Positions 1 through 5,210 of a stretch of 5,210 nt of DNA are shown in pieces (the first letter of the stretch is position 1; every line of letters begins with the position of its first letter). The notes under the pieces are model-generated. The model saw only the letters and a program-made list of their open reading frames with translations. It was not told the origin of the DNA and did not search any database. The stretch is from Bryobacterales bacterium (GTDB lineage Bacteria; Cyanobacteriota; Vampirovibrionia; Obscuribacterales; Obscuribacteraceae). Where the stretch lies: the NCBI GenBank assembly GCA_903970295.1, contig CAJCHQ010000063.1, positions 1 through 5,210 on the forward strand. The letters run 5' to 3'. Made by a program: the position numbers and the translations under genes.

Positions 1-450
1 GCCACCGCCCGCGGCGCCCAGTTGGTCTAGTGTGAAAATAACCCCGACCACTGTTCCGAACAGTCCCAAGAATGGACAGGTGGCTCCAATCGTACCCAAA
101 ATAGCCAGATTCTTTTCCAGTTTGCGGGTAACCAGACCTACCGTAATGTCGAATGCCTTGGAGAAGTCTTCTTTCTGGTCAGCCATCAGTCGAACGCCTT
201 CTTCTGCAACTTCACCAACTACTCCGCCGAGTCGGCTAGAGCTTGCTTGTGCTTTCTGCAGTTGTTGGCTTTCCAGGTCGCGTTGAAGCTGGTGAATGAA
301 CGCGGTTACATCTCTTCTATTTTTTTGATAGTAAAGATAGCGCTCGATTGTCACCGCGACCGTGAGGACAGAGCAGATCGTAATTGGTATGGAAGCGAAC
401 CAGTCATTGATCATGAACTGGATGAAATAAGTAAAGAATTTGCTTTCCAT
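1..450 (-). CDS. ExbB/TolQ/MotA-family proton-channel subunit, 3' end outside window
   Basis: Seen: an open frame of 150 codons from ATG at 450 to the window edge with no stop. An N-terminal membrane segment lies at about residues 16-41 (from DWFASIPITICSVL). A charged cytoplasmic stretch follows at about 42-115, and a second membrane segment at 117-141 holds the family signature CPFLGLFGTVVG (125-136), including the conserved Thr of GLxGT. Family knowledge: these proteins form an inner-membrane pentamer around an ExbD/TolR or MotB dimer and use proton flow to drive TonB, TolA or the flagellum. Pairing with a TonB-like gene 34 bases upstream favours ExbB/TolQ over MotA. The start is supported by AGGAGA at 455-460, four bases before the ATG. 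Homologues are usually about 200-250 residues, so the third membrane segment and C-terminus are probably beyond position 1. Oddity: Cys125 sits where Ala or Ser is common. ExbB and TolQ cannot be told apart here. Confidence 0.93.
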   Translation of the reverse strand, partial: MESKFFTYFIQFMINDWFASIPITICSVLTVAVTIERYLYYQKNRRDVTAFIHQLQRDLESQQLQKAQASSSRLGGVVGEVAEEGVRLMADQKEDFSKAFDITVGLVTRKLEKNLAILGTIGATCPFLGLFGTVVGVIFTLDQLGAAGGG

Positions 451-484
451 CTCTTCTCCTGAATGGGCGAACCAAATGAGTCTA

Positions 485-2080
485 TCAGAATCGGCGGAAG
501 CTGCCCCCGCCTCCTCCTGTGAACACGTTGTAATCGAAAGTGAATTGAATATCGACGTCGTCCGAAGCACCAGCCGGCAATGGCCTAAATGGTGCGGCAT
601 TTTCGACCGCTTTCAAAGCGGCGTTGTCAGCAATTGCTACACCGGATGAATGTTCGATGCGCAGGTTTGACAATTCGCCACCGCGGTGGACTTTGAAGAT
701 AACGACTACGCGCTTGCTTTCATTTCCTTTCGGGGGAAACCAGGCGCGCTTAATACGGCGTTGCAAGTCGGCCATGTAAGGACCGAAGTCGACATCAGCT
801 TGAGCAGCTGTGTTAGAAGGTCCACGATTATTGTTGGCATCGGGATTGCCCTTCAATCCTTCACCACCGCCACCGCCTGAGGCTCTGGGCACGCTGGGCA
901 TGACCATGGCCGGACCGCTGCCGCCGCCACCACCGCCATGACCGGCGTGCGTCGGGGCTGGTGCAGGAGCTGGACCGCTGCCACCGCCGCGGTTAGGTGA
1001 ACCACCACCGGCAGTCGGTACAGGAGTCGGGTTACCACCACCGGCGTCTCCGGATGCTATTGATACCGGGGCTGGTGCGGAAGGTGCGGCTGCACCGTGA
1101 GCACCACCTGCACCTACGCGCGGTGCTGGTGCTGGTGACGGGGATCCATGACTGGCTGCCATCGGTGCCGGGGTCGGCGAAGGATTGGGCGAAGGAGTGG
1201 CACTGGGATGAACGAAAGGTGTTGGTGCCGGAGTCGGTGCCGGGGTGGGCTTGGGTGAGGGTGATGGAGTCGGCGAAGGGCTTGGATGCGGACTGGGAGT
1301 TGGACTCGGGGTCGGCGACGGATGAGGCGTCGGAGTCGGTGTCGGCCGCGGGCTAGGTGTGGGATGCGGAGTCGGAGTTGGTTTCTCGGCCGGCTTCGGT
1401 GTCGGTTTAGCCGCAGGCGCCGCTTTACTCGGGGCTTTAGGTGCGGGTGAAGAGGCTTGAATCGGCTTTTCTTCGTGCTTACCGCGATTTTCTGAATTAT
1501 GTTCGGCTTTACGCTGTGAAACGATTTTCTTCTTGGTTTCTTCCTGGTTTTGAATGAATTCTATATCCGTCACCTGCGTTCGCGGCGGCGGCGGAATCAG
1601 AAAGAAAAAGGCGAGGATGAATGTGGAAACCATGGCCGAGATGTGGAAGATGTAGGAGCCAGAAGCGGCCTCCGTCATCTGCATCACATATTCCGGATAT
1701 ATATGTCGTCTTTGCGTCAGAGTGGCGTGGTCATACGCGTCTCTCACGGCGAAGGCCACGAAAGATAGAACCAGACCAATCAGTACCAGTGACGGTGGGC
1801 TGCCGAAATGAACTTGCTGGATCGAGCCGATCAGCTCTCGGTTAGGCAGCATGTGAAATGCTTTGCCAAAGTCGACCAATCCTCGCAAGATCTGGTCAGT
1901 GAACAGCAAGAGCATTACCGTGCAGAAGTTGATGGCGCTGACAGCCAGAAAGAGATAGCCTTTTCTGGTTTCGCCGTTATAAATTTGACCTAGACCTGGC
2001 AACAGCGAAAGCATCGCGGCTGTATTCGGGTCGCGTGGCGGTTTTTTAGGATTAGCTGACCGAGCGGATGTACTAGTCAT
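485..2080 (-). CDS. TonB-family energy transducer with fused N-terminal TM2-like domain
   Basis: Seen, 531 residues: a basic/Pro N-terminus (1-18); a TM2-like segment with [20 protein letters not shown] (26-45) and a membrane span to about 61; a second span at about 97-113; and a third at 142-163. The third begins SYIFH, matching the SxxxH motif of TonB anchors, and ends in PPPP. Then come a charged stretch (165-205), a Pro-rich spacer of TP/SP/HP dipeptides (about 206-320), a Gly-rich spacer (about 321-428) and a TonB C-terminal domain at 432-520 (W447, SSG at 478-480, PFRPLP at 497-502). Family knowledge: TonB/TolA span the periplasm and relay proton-motive force from ExbB-ExbD to outer-membrane partners. 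E. coli TonB is about 240 residues, so this one is more than twice as long. Inference: it drives an outer-membrane receptor or a Tol-like envelope function with the downstream ExbB. No good Shine-Dalgarno precedes the ATG. Met23 is a possible alternative start but also lacks one. Confidence 0.92.
   Translation of the reverse strand: MTSTSARSANPKKPPRDPNTAAMLSLLPGLGQIYNGETRKGYLFLAVSAINFCTVMLLLFTDQILRGLVDFGKAFHMLPNRELIGSIQQVHFGSPPSLVLIGLVLSFVAFAVRDAYDHATLTQRRHIYPEYVMQMTEAASGSYIFHISAMVSTFILAFFFLIPPPPRTQVTDIEFIQNQEETKKKIVSQRKAEHNSENRGKHEEKPIQASSPAPKAPSKAAPAAKPTPKPAEKPTPTPHPTPSPRPTPTPTPHPSPTPSPTPSPHPSPSPTPSPSPKPTPAPTPAPTPFVHPSATPSPNPSPTPAPMAASHGSPSPAPAPRVGAGGAHGAAAPSAPAPVSIASGDAGGGNPTPVPTAGGGSPNRGGGSGPAPAPAPTHAGHGGGGGGSGPAMVMPSVPRASGGGGGEGLKGNPDANNNRGPSNTAAQADVDFGPYMADLQRRIKRAWFPPKGNESKRVVVIFKVHRGGELSNLRIEHSSGVAIADNAALKAVENAAPFRPLPAGASDDVDIQFTFDYNVFTGGGGGSFRRF
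848..1114 (-). repeat. Gly-rich low-complexity tract inside the TonB-like gene
   Basis: This stretch encodes residues about 323-411, with runs of four to six glycines broken by Pro, Ala, Ser and Asn. The DNA is rich in ccaccg/ccgccg triplet blocks on the plus strand. It joins the Pro-rich spacer to the folded C-terminal domain and is likely unstructured. The repetitive DNA also opens spurious long frames on both strands. Confidence 0.8.
1157..1405 (-). repeat. Degenerate hexanucleotide repeat encoding a Pro-Thr/Pro-Ser spacer
   Basis: On the plus strand, units resembling ggagtc, gggagt and ggcgaa recur for about 250 bases. They encode alternating Pro with Thr, Ser, His, Lys or Ala (residues about 226-308). 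Proline at nearly every second position favours an extended rod, the role Pro-rich segments play in TonB when it spans the periplasm. Codons vary within the tract, so it has been under protein-level selection rather than expanding very recently. Confidence 0.85.
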
Positions 2081-2226
2081 TTCTGGCGGGCACTCACTAT
2101 TGGGACGTCTTTCAATAGGACCACTGCCGGAACTCGATAGGCACGCTCTCCAACTTCATGTCCAAATCTCAATTTGGATACCAGCTTTTTCTAGTAAACA
2201 CTTCAGTGCGAAAGGAATGCTATACG

Positions 2227-2241
2227 GATGCAAAATGCATC
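2227..2241. repeat. Short inverted repeat GATGCA-AAA-TGCATC
   Basis: Perfect 6-bp arms with a 3-base spacer, just downstream of the candidate tonB promoter start. It could be a repressor site or a small leader hairpin, but arms this short also arise by chance. Confidence 0.4.
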
Positions 2242-2244
2242 TTT

Positions 2245-2261
2245 CTTAACAACTGGTTAAG
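2245..2261. repeat. Inverted repeat CTTAAC-N5-GTTAAG overlapping the candidate -10
   Basis: Perfect 6-bp arms (2245-2250 and 2256-2261) with a 5-base spacer. The right arm overlaps the -10 box at 2260-2265 and the dyad covers the predicted start site. This is the expected position for a repressor operator. No known operator consensus is recognised. Confidence 0.4.
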
Positions 2262-2287
2262 TATAACACAATGGGTGTTTAAGTCTG
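2260..2287 (-). promoter_or_regulatory. Candidate sigma-70-type promoter for the tonB-exbB unit
   Basis: On the minus strand, TATACT (2265-2260) is preceded by TG one base upstream, giving an extended -10 (TGnTATACT). A weak -35, CAGACT (2287-2282, 3 of 6 matches to TTGACA), sits 16 bases further up. Transcription would start near 2253, leaving a leader of about 170 bases before the ATG at 2080. The extended -10 makes up for the poor -35. This is inferred from sequence only. Confidence 0.45.
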
Positions 2288-2380
2288 GCTGGCTGTGTCT
2301 TTTGCAACGAAAATGTGCCCAGGAATTTGCCGGCTAACGAACGACCTTTTGAAGATTCGCCTCCTCCTCTGAAACTGAAT

Positions 2381-2410
2381 CCGGAGCCTACGGCATTTCC
2401 CTGGCTCCGG
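2381..2410. repeat. Perfect 8-bp inverted repeat CCGGAGCC/GGCTCCGG, possible terminator stem
   Basis: Arms at 2381-2388 and 2403-2410 enclose a 14-base loop, giving a GC-rich stem. It lies about 190 bases downstream of the stop codon of the minus-strand gene ending at 2602, so it could end or stabilise that transcript. Neither strand has a T-run after the stem, so a standard intrinsic terminator is not supported. Confidence 0.4.
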
Positions 2411-2601
2411 TTGCGGCGTTTACAGCCACCAATGACAGATTACCCAGAGTTGCCACGAGCAACACGTCAAAGTCATCATAAGATGGGCGACAAATTATTA
2501 CTGCGTCCTTTGAATGGGCGTCTAACCCGTCAAAGCCCTGGCAAAAAATTGGGGTAAACACTAGGCCATTAGCAGGGCGAAGATGCAGATTGAGCATCGA
2601 C

Positions 2602-3852
2602 CTACATCATCGGCATGCGCAGCGCTTCGGAGAGCTGGATTTTCAGCTCGTCGCCGGGGCGCACGTCGACTTTTTTGCCTTTCTTGGCGCAGAGGATGGC
2701 GACACCGACGGCTAGACCAATTCCCACCCCGATCATTGCCGCTTCCGGCTTGGTGATCGAACTGGTGCTGGTCGAGGTGGTTGAAGTGCTCGTAGATGAG
2801 TTGCTCTTGCCGGCGATTGCGCCGATGGCCAGACCGACCAGGGTCGGAATCAACACCGTGCTGCTGTCAATAGCGATGTCTTTCAAGCCTCGACGGGCGT
2901 GAACCACTCCGCCGTGGGAGACCAGATTGGCGACAAGAGGAATCTGACGGTTGTCCGGTGTTGTCACTGTATCGAATTTAAGTGCCACAGAGCCTGAACG
3001 ATCCAAATGTTTGGGAGCGTTCATTTGGGCGATGCGTCCTTTGATGATCGAGCCGGCAGGCACCGCGACAGCGCCATCGATATTCAGATCTTCGGAGGTT
3101 CTGGCCGTGAATTCATCGCCTTCTTGGCTTGTATCGCTATCAACTGCCGTATCCATAATGATTGGGATTTTGGTTCCCTCGGGCACTACTCGGATATAGC
3201 CCTGCAGTGCTTTGCCATCTGCAGTCTTCTCGGTTTTTTCGCCACCGTCGGCTTTTTCCCCGCCTTCGGCTTTTTTGGTGTCATCTGTGCCAGAGCTGTC
3301 GGCCGAAGAGGTTTGAGCCTCGCCGTTCATGGTGCCAGCCTTGGCTTCGGTGCTTGATAAATCATCGGTCTTGGCTGGAGCTGCCGCCGTGCTGGCAGCT
3401 GGAGCTTCAGTCGGTGTCTCTGCTTGCAGCGAACTCTTCGATTCGGCAGCTGGGCTGGCTTCGGCAGCTGGAGTGGGCGCTTCCGGTCTCAGTGTCGGCG
3501 CATCGCTAGTACTGGCATCAGGTGCGGCTTCGGCCCCTTTGGCTTCAGCCGCCGGTGGTGTGTAACCCTGTGACGAGGCTGGTGCCGGAACGGCGTCAGC
3601 TGCAGGAGGGGATGAATCGGTGCTGGCGGCAGGCATTGTCGCCTCAGCCGCTCCCGCTGGTGCCGCTGCTTCAGCCGCTGGGGCCGGAGTTTCGGCGGGA
3701 GCCGTGGTTGCCTCCTCTTTGGCCGAATCGTTTGACTCCGGGCTGTAAATCTTGAAGTTGAGTTGAGGTTCACTCGAGGCAGCCAGAGCAATCGGCAGAT
3801 TGCCCAAGCCGATAAGTGCACTCATCACGACTGGAAGAACGCAGCGATTCAT
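2602..3852 (-). CDS. Secreted/envelope protein with beta-rich domain and two glycine zippers
   Basis: Seen, 416 residues from ATG at 3852: a signal peptide (1-24, basic MNR, hydrophobic core, ALA before residue 25); a low-complexity Ala/Pro/Glu/Thr/Ser linker (about 40-190) turning Lys/Glu/Gly-rich to about 212; and a compact domain (about 218-325) with PEGT (224-227), GDEF (245-248) and VPAGS (264-268). Two hydrophobic GxxxGxxxG zippers follow (Gly340/344/348 and Gly375/379/383) with a Ser/Thr linker between, then a closing VRPGDEL segment (397-403). The PxGT...VPxGS...G pattern resembles small beta-barrel domains of envelope proteins and loosely the TrbI/VirB10 C-terminal fold; that link is inference. 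Glycine zippers suggest membrane insertion or oligomerisation. I cannot name the family. ATG 3852 is preferred over an in-frame GTG at 3864 because GGGGA lies just before it and the signal peptide then starts cleanly. The nearest gene on this strand, the TonB-like gene, lies 521 bases downstream and probably has its own promoter. Confidence 0.85.
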   Translation of the reverse strand: MNRCVLPVVMSALIGLGNLPIALAASSEPQLNFKIYSPESNDSAKEEATTAPAETPAPAAEAAAPAGAAEATMPAASTDSSPPAADAVPAPASSQGYTPPAAEAKGAEAAPDASTSDAPTLRPEAPTPAAEASPAAESKSSLQAETPTEAPAASTAAAPAKTDDLSSTEAKAGTMNGEAQTSSADSSGTDDTKKAEGGEKADGGEKTEKTADGKALQGYIRVVPEGTKIPIIMDTAVDSDTSQEGDEFTARTSEDLNIDGAVAVPAGSIIKGRIAQMNAPKHLDRSGSVALKFDTVTTPDNRQIPLVANLVSHGGVVHARRGLKDIAIDSSTVLIPTLVGLAIGAIAGKSNSSTSTSTTSTSTSSITKPEAAMIGVGIGLAVGVAILCAKKGKKVDVRPGDELKIQLSEALRMPMM

Positions 3853-3856
3853 TGAT

Positions 3857-3862
3857 TTCCCC
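3857..3862 (-). promoter_or_regulatory. Ribosome binding site deciding the ATG at 3852
   Basis: On the minus strand GGGGAA lies four bases before the ATG at 3852. It is Shine-Dalgarno-like, and it overlaps the alternative GTG at 3864, which has only a weak GAGA upstream. This favours the shorter, 416-residue product. Confidence 0.5.
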
Positions 3863-3947
3863 ACTCTCGTAGATAACGTCTGACTAAAGTCCCTGCCGCG
3901 TTCCGCCTGATTTTGCCCCTAAGCAGTCAAGCGGCACGTGGTTCGCC

Positions 3948-3975
3948 AGTCTAGCATGGGAATTTGGCTAAACAA
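3948..3975 (-). promoter_or_regulatory. Weak candidate promoter for the glycine-zipper gene
   Basis: On the minus strand TAGACT (3953-3948) has a TG one base upstream, an extended -10 arrangement. TTGTTT (3975-3970) lies 16 bases above as a partial -35. Predicted start is near 3941 with a leader of about 90 bases. Match quality is modest. Confidence 0.3.
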
Positions 3976-3978
3976 ATT
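3961..3978. repeat. Inverted repeat AATTTG-N6-CAAATT
   Basis: Perfect 6-bp arms with a 6-base spacer, overlapping the candidate -35 of the minus-strand gene. A further CAAATTTG follows at 3982-3989, so the AATTTG half-site recurs. It could be a regulator site, but AT-rich sequence makes chance matches likely. Confidence 0.3.
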
Positions 3979-4262
3979 AGGCAAATTTGAGAAATCAATA
4001 GGACCGCGCCTCCATTCTCTGGCGAATCGCTCGCACTCGTCACTCCTAGGGTGGAAAATTGTTCGGCTTCCGTTTGGCCATTGCCGGATCTATCGGGCCG
4101 ACTCAGGCACCCCTAAGTTGATGCTCGGGCAGATAAACGTGATGGACGGTTCATATTTGAATCTGCTTAGAATTCCATAACGGGGAGAGGACCTTTGCAT
4201 TACACTAGGAAAAGTGTTTCGCGGCTTTTATAGCCTGAAGTTTTCTCTTGCACTTAAAATTT

Positions 4263-4268
4263 TGAGGT
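4263..4268 (+). promoter_or_regulatory. Ribosome binding site deciding the GTG start at 4276
   Basis: TGAGGT lies seven bases before GTG 4276. An in-frame TAA at 4270-4272 blocks any start further upstream. The next ATG in frame is codon 52, after the zinc-binding cysteines, so the GTG is strongly favoured. Confidence 0.7.
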
Positions 4269-4275
4269 TTAAAAA

Positions 4276-5210
4276 GTGATTGAGTGCCCGGTATGCCACG
4301 TGTCGAACGACGATCAGGCACGCTTTTGCTTAGAATGTGGTCAGAGATTTTCGCCCCCTGCTTCGGCTAAGTCGCCGGGACAGGGCGCGCCCCAACCAGG
4401 CTTTCCTAACCCAGGCGGCAATCAATATATGGATGAACATAACTCGGCGCCGCCGAAGCGACCTAAATTGCACTCGCCTTTTTTGCAGGGCGATGATGAA
4501 GATGATTATCCGCCCTCATATCCCGAGCCGGATCGAAACGCGAAGCCCGTTGCCAAATCCAAGGGCGGGCTGCGCTCGCCCCTTTTGGGAGGCGGCGACA
4601 TCGATGATGACGACGATTTGCCGATGCGCGCCCCGGCGAAACCGGCTAAAGGTTTGCCCAAAGGAAAAGGCGGATTGCGTTCGCCACTGTTGGGAGGTGC
4701 TGACGACGAAGAAGATTACGAAGAAGACTTTCCGTTACGAGACAAAAAGAGCACCAGCCATTTTCCGCACCGCAACCGAGCACCAGTCTCAGATCCTGTC
4801 GATCTGCCGACTCAGACAGGCAGCCGGCCGCATTTGCGCTCGCCTTTACTCGAAGGTGATGACGATTTCGACGTGCCCAGACCGAAGCAATCACCTGAGC
4901 ATGTGCGCGGTCAAAAAAATCAAGGTGGTCGTTTTGGCGCACCACCAGCCTCTGGCGGCCGTCCCGGCAAATTGCATTCGCCACTGTTCGATTCAGCTGA
5001 CTCGGGCGACGATTATTACGAACCGGACGAATACGAAGAAATAAACGATCCTAACGTATTGCGTTCGCCACTTTTGGCCGCTAGATCAAAATTGCCTGCT
5101 GCCCCGCACGAAGATCCGCCTCAGCAAGCTAGAGGGCAACAGCCTCCCGGTCAGGGGCAGATGCGTCCGCCTATGCCTCAGCCAGGCCCAGCCTCGATGC
5201 CGCCACAACA
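4276..5210 (+). CDS. Zinc-ribbon protein with six LRSPLL-type motifs, 3' end outside window
   Basis: Seen: 311 complete codons from GTG 4276 to the window edge with no stop. The N-terminus has a zinc-ribbon Cys pattern, C4-x2-C7 and C18-x2-C21 (CPVC, CLECG). After this the chain is low-complexity and probably disordered, rich in Pro, Gly, Lys and Asp/Glu. It carries six motifs: LHSPFL (65-70), LRSPLL (99-104), LRSPLL (134-139), LRSPLL (187-192), LHSPLF (233-238) and LRSPLL (262-267). The first five follow a Lys/Arg/Gly/Pro stretch and precede an acidic cluster such as GDDEDD or GADDEEDYEED. From about 280 it becomes Pro/Gln/Met-rich. No signal peptide or membrane span is visible. Family knowledge: such short ribbons often cap bacterial regulatory or scaffold proteins. 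Inference: the repeats are short linear docking or phosphorylation (S-P) sites. The protein is not recognised, and a folded domain may follow beyond 5210. Confidence 0.85.
   Translation, partial: MIECPVCHVSNDDQARFCLECGQRFSPPASAKSPGQGAPQPGFPNPGGNQYMDEHNSAPPKRPKLHSPFLQGDDEDDYPPSYPEPDRNAKPVAKSKGGLRSPLLGGGDIDDDDDLPMRAPAKPAKGLPKGKGGLRSPLLGGADDEEDYEEDFPLRDKKSTSHFPHRNRAPVSDPVDLPTQTGSRPHLRSPLLEGDDDFDVPRPKQSPEHVRGQKNQGGRFGAPPASGGRPGKLHSPLFDSADSGDDYYEPDEYEEINDPNVLRSPLLAARSKLPAAPHEDPPQQARGQQPPGQGQMRPPMPQPGPASMPPQ
4468..5076 (+). repeat. Six dispersed copies encoding L-R/H-S-P-L/F-L/F
   Basis: Copies begin at 4468, 4570, 4675, 4834, 4972 and 5059, each 18 bases. Spacing in residues is 34, 35, 53, 46 and 29. 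At DNA level the core is close to ttgcgytcgcc, but the last two codons vary (ctt/ctg/tta then ttg/ctc/ttc). The protein motif is better conserved than the DNA, which points to selection on the peptide. Copies 2 and 3 share a longer block (KGGLRSPLLGG), suggesting a local duplication. Confidence 0.85.

Larger units (their letters stand above)
2081..2601. other. Non-coding gap between two minus-strand genes
   Basis: About 520 bases with no convincing gene. The part next to the TonB-like gene (2081-2290) holds a plausible minus-strand promoter and two short dyads. The middle holds a perfect 8-bp inverted repeat at 2381-2410. Two short open frames (plus 2315-2557 from a GTG; minus 2388-2597 from an ATG) are unrecognisable and are not called as genes. 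No clean U-tracted terminator is visible downstream of the gene ending at 2602. Confidence 0.7.
3853..4275. other. Divergent intergenic region
   Basis: About 420 bases separate two genes transcribed away from each other, so both promoters should lie here. An AT-rich patch with a dyad is at 3961-3990. A second AT-rich patch at 4226-4275 leads into the plus-strand gene, with TTTTATAG near 4226-4233 as a weak -10 candidate and no good -35. An 80-codon plus-strand frame from a GTG at 3938 has no ribosome binding site or recognisable content. No tRNA or riboswitch was recognised. Confidence 0.6.

Noticed and set aside
997..1356. 119-codon plus-strand frame opposite the TonB-like gene
   Set aside because: It is a by-product of the Gly/Pro-coding repeat DNA on the other strand, and its product is low-complexity with no family features.
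2360..2370. AGAGGAGGAGG on the minus strand as a ribosome binding site
   Set aside because: No ATG, GTG or TTG follows at a usable distance with an open frame.
2315..2557. 80-codon plus-strand frame in the same gap
   Set aside because: It has a GTG start with no ribosome binding site, and no recognisable motif or hydrophobic pattern.
2388..2597. 69-codon minus-strand frame starting four bases after the stop of the glycine-zipper gene, as a coupled small gene
   Set aside because: The close spacing and an AGG before the ATG are suggestive, but the product is unrecognisable, the ribosome site is weak, and its 3' end lies inside the 8-bp hairpin. Conservation in relatives would be needed.
3489..3821. 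110-codon minus-strand frame within the glycine-zipper gene
   Set aside because: It is a shadow frame of the Ala/Pro-rich linker, and its Arg/Gln/Pro/Leu-rich composition is typical of a shifted GC-rich repeat.
3938..4180. 80-codon plus-strand frame in the divergent region
   Set aside because: It has a GTG start without a Shine-Dalgarno, overlaps the likely promoter of the minus-strand gene, and has unrecognised content.
4337..5044. 235-codon plus-strand frame overlapping the zinc-ribbon gene
   Set aside because: It is a different reading frame of the zinc-ribbon gene with an Arg/Thr/Ile-rich, structureless product. The true frame has the Cys pairs, ribosome site and conserved repeat.
4468..5076. 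CRISPR-like array from the regularly recurring ttgcgytcgcc cores
   Set aside because: The repeats are in frame, vary in codon choice, have unequal spacing in multiples of three and encode a conserved peptide, so they are protein repeats.

Overview
The window looks like a chromosomal envelope-gene region of a diderm bacterium. A TonB/TolA-type energy transducer and an ExbB/TolQ-type proton-channel subunit only make sense in a cell with an outer membrane. Base composition is moderate, a little above half G+C by eye. The long Thr-Pro/Ser-Pro tracts, the TM2-TonB fusion and a zinc-ribbon protein with a disordered tail remind me of Vampirovibrionia/Melainabacteria (Obscuribacterales-like) genomes. 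That is only an impression, and no marker gene here fixes the lineage.

Layout, left to right. Positions 1-450 (minus) hold the first 150 codons of an ExbB/TolQ/MotA-family subunit that runs off the left edge. Positions 485-2080 (minus), just upstream in the same transcription unit, encode a 531-residue TonB-family protein with a TM2-like N-terminus fused ahead of the usual SxxxH membrane anchor. After the anchor come a long Pro-rich spacer, a Gly-rich spacer and a TonB C-terminal domain. Positions 2081-2601 are non-coding. They hold a plausible extended -10 promoter for the tonB-exbB unit with two short dyads around it, and a perfect 8-bp inverted repeat further up. Positions 2602-3852 (minus) encode a secreted or envelope protein with a signal peptide, a long Ala/Pro/Glu/Thr-rich linker, a small beta-rich domain and two glycine zippers. 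Positions 3853-4275 form a divergent intergenic region. Positions 4276-5210 (plus) encode the start of a zinc-ribbon protein whose acidic, disordered body carries six copies of an L-R/H-S-P-L/F-L/F motif. It runs off the right edge.

How they fit together: the ExbB-like channel and TonB-like protein should form an inner-membrane motor that transmits proton-motive force across the periplasm. The missing ExbD/TolR partner probably lies just left of the window. The glycine-zipper protein is probably also in the envelope, but nothing in the sequence ties it to the motor. The zinc-ribbon repeat protein has no signal peptide in the visible part and is probably cytosolic. It is the least explained and most novel-looking element. 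Both edge genes are real but incomplete.
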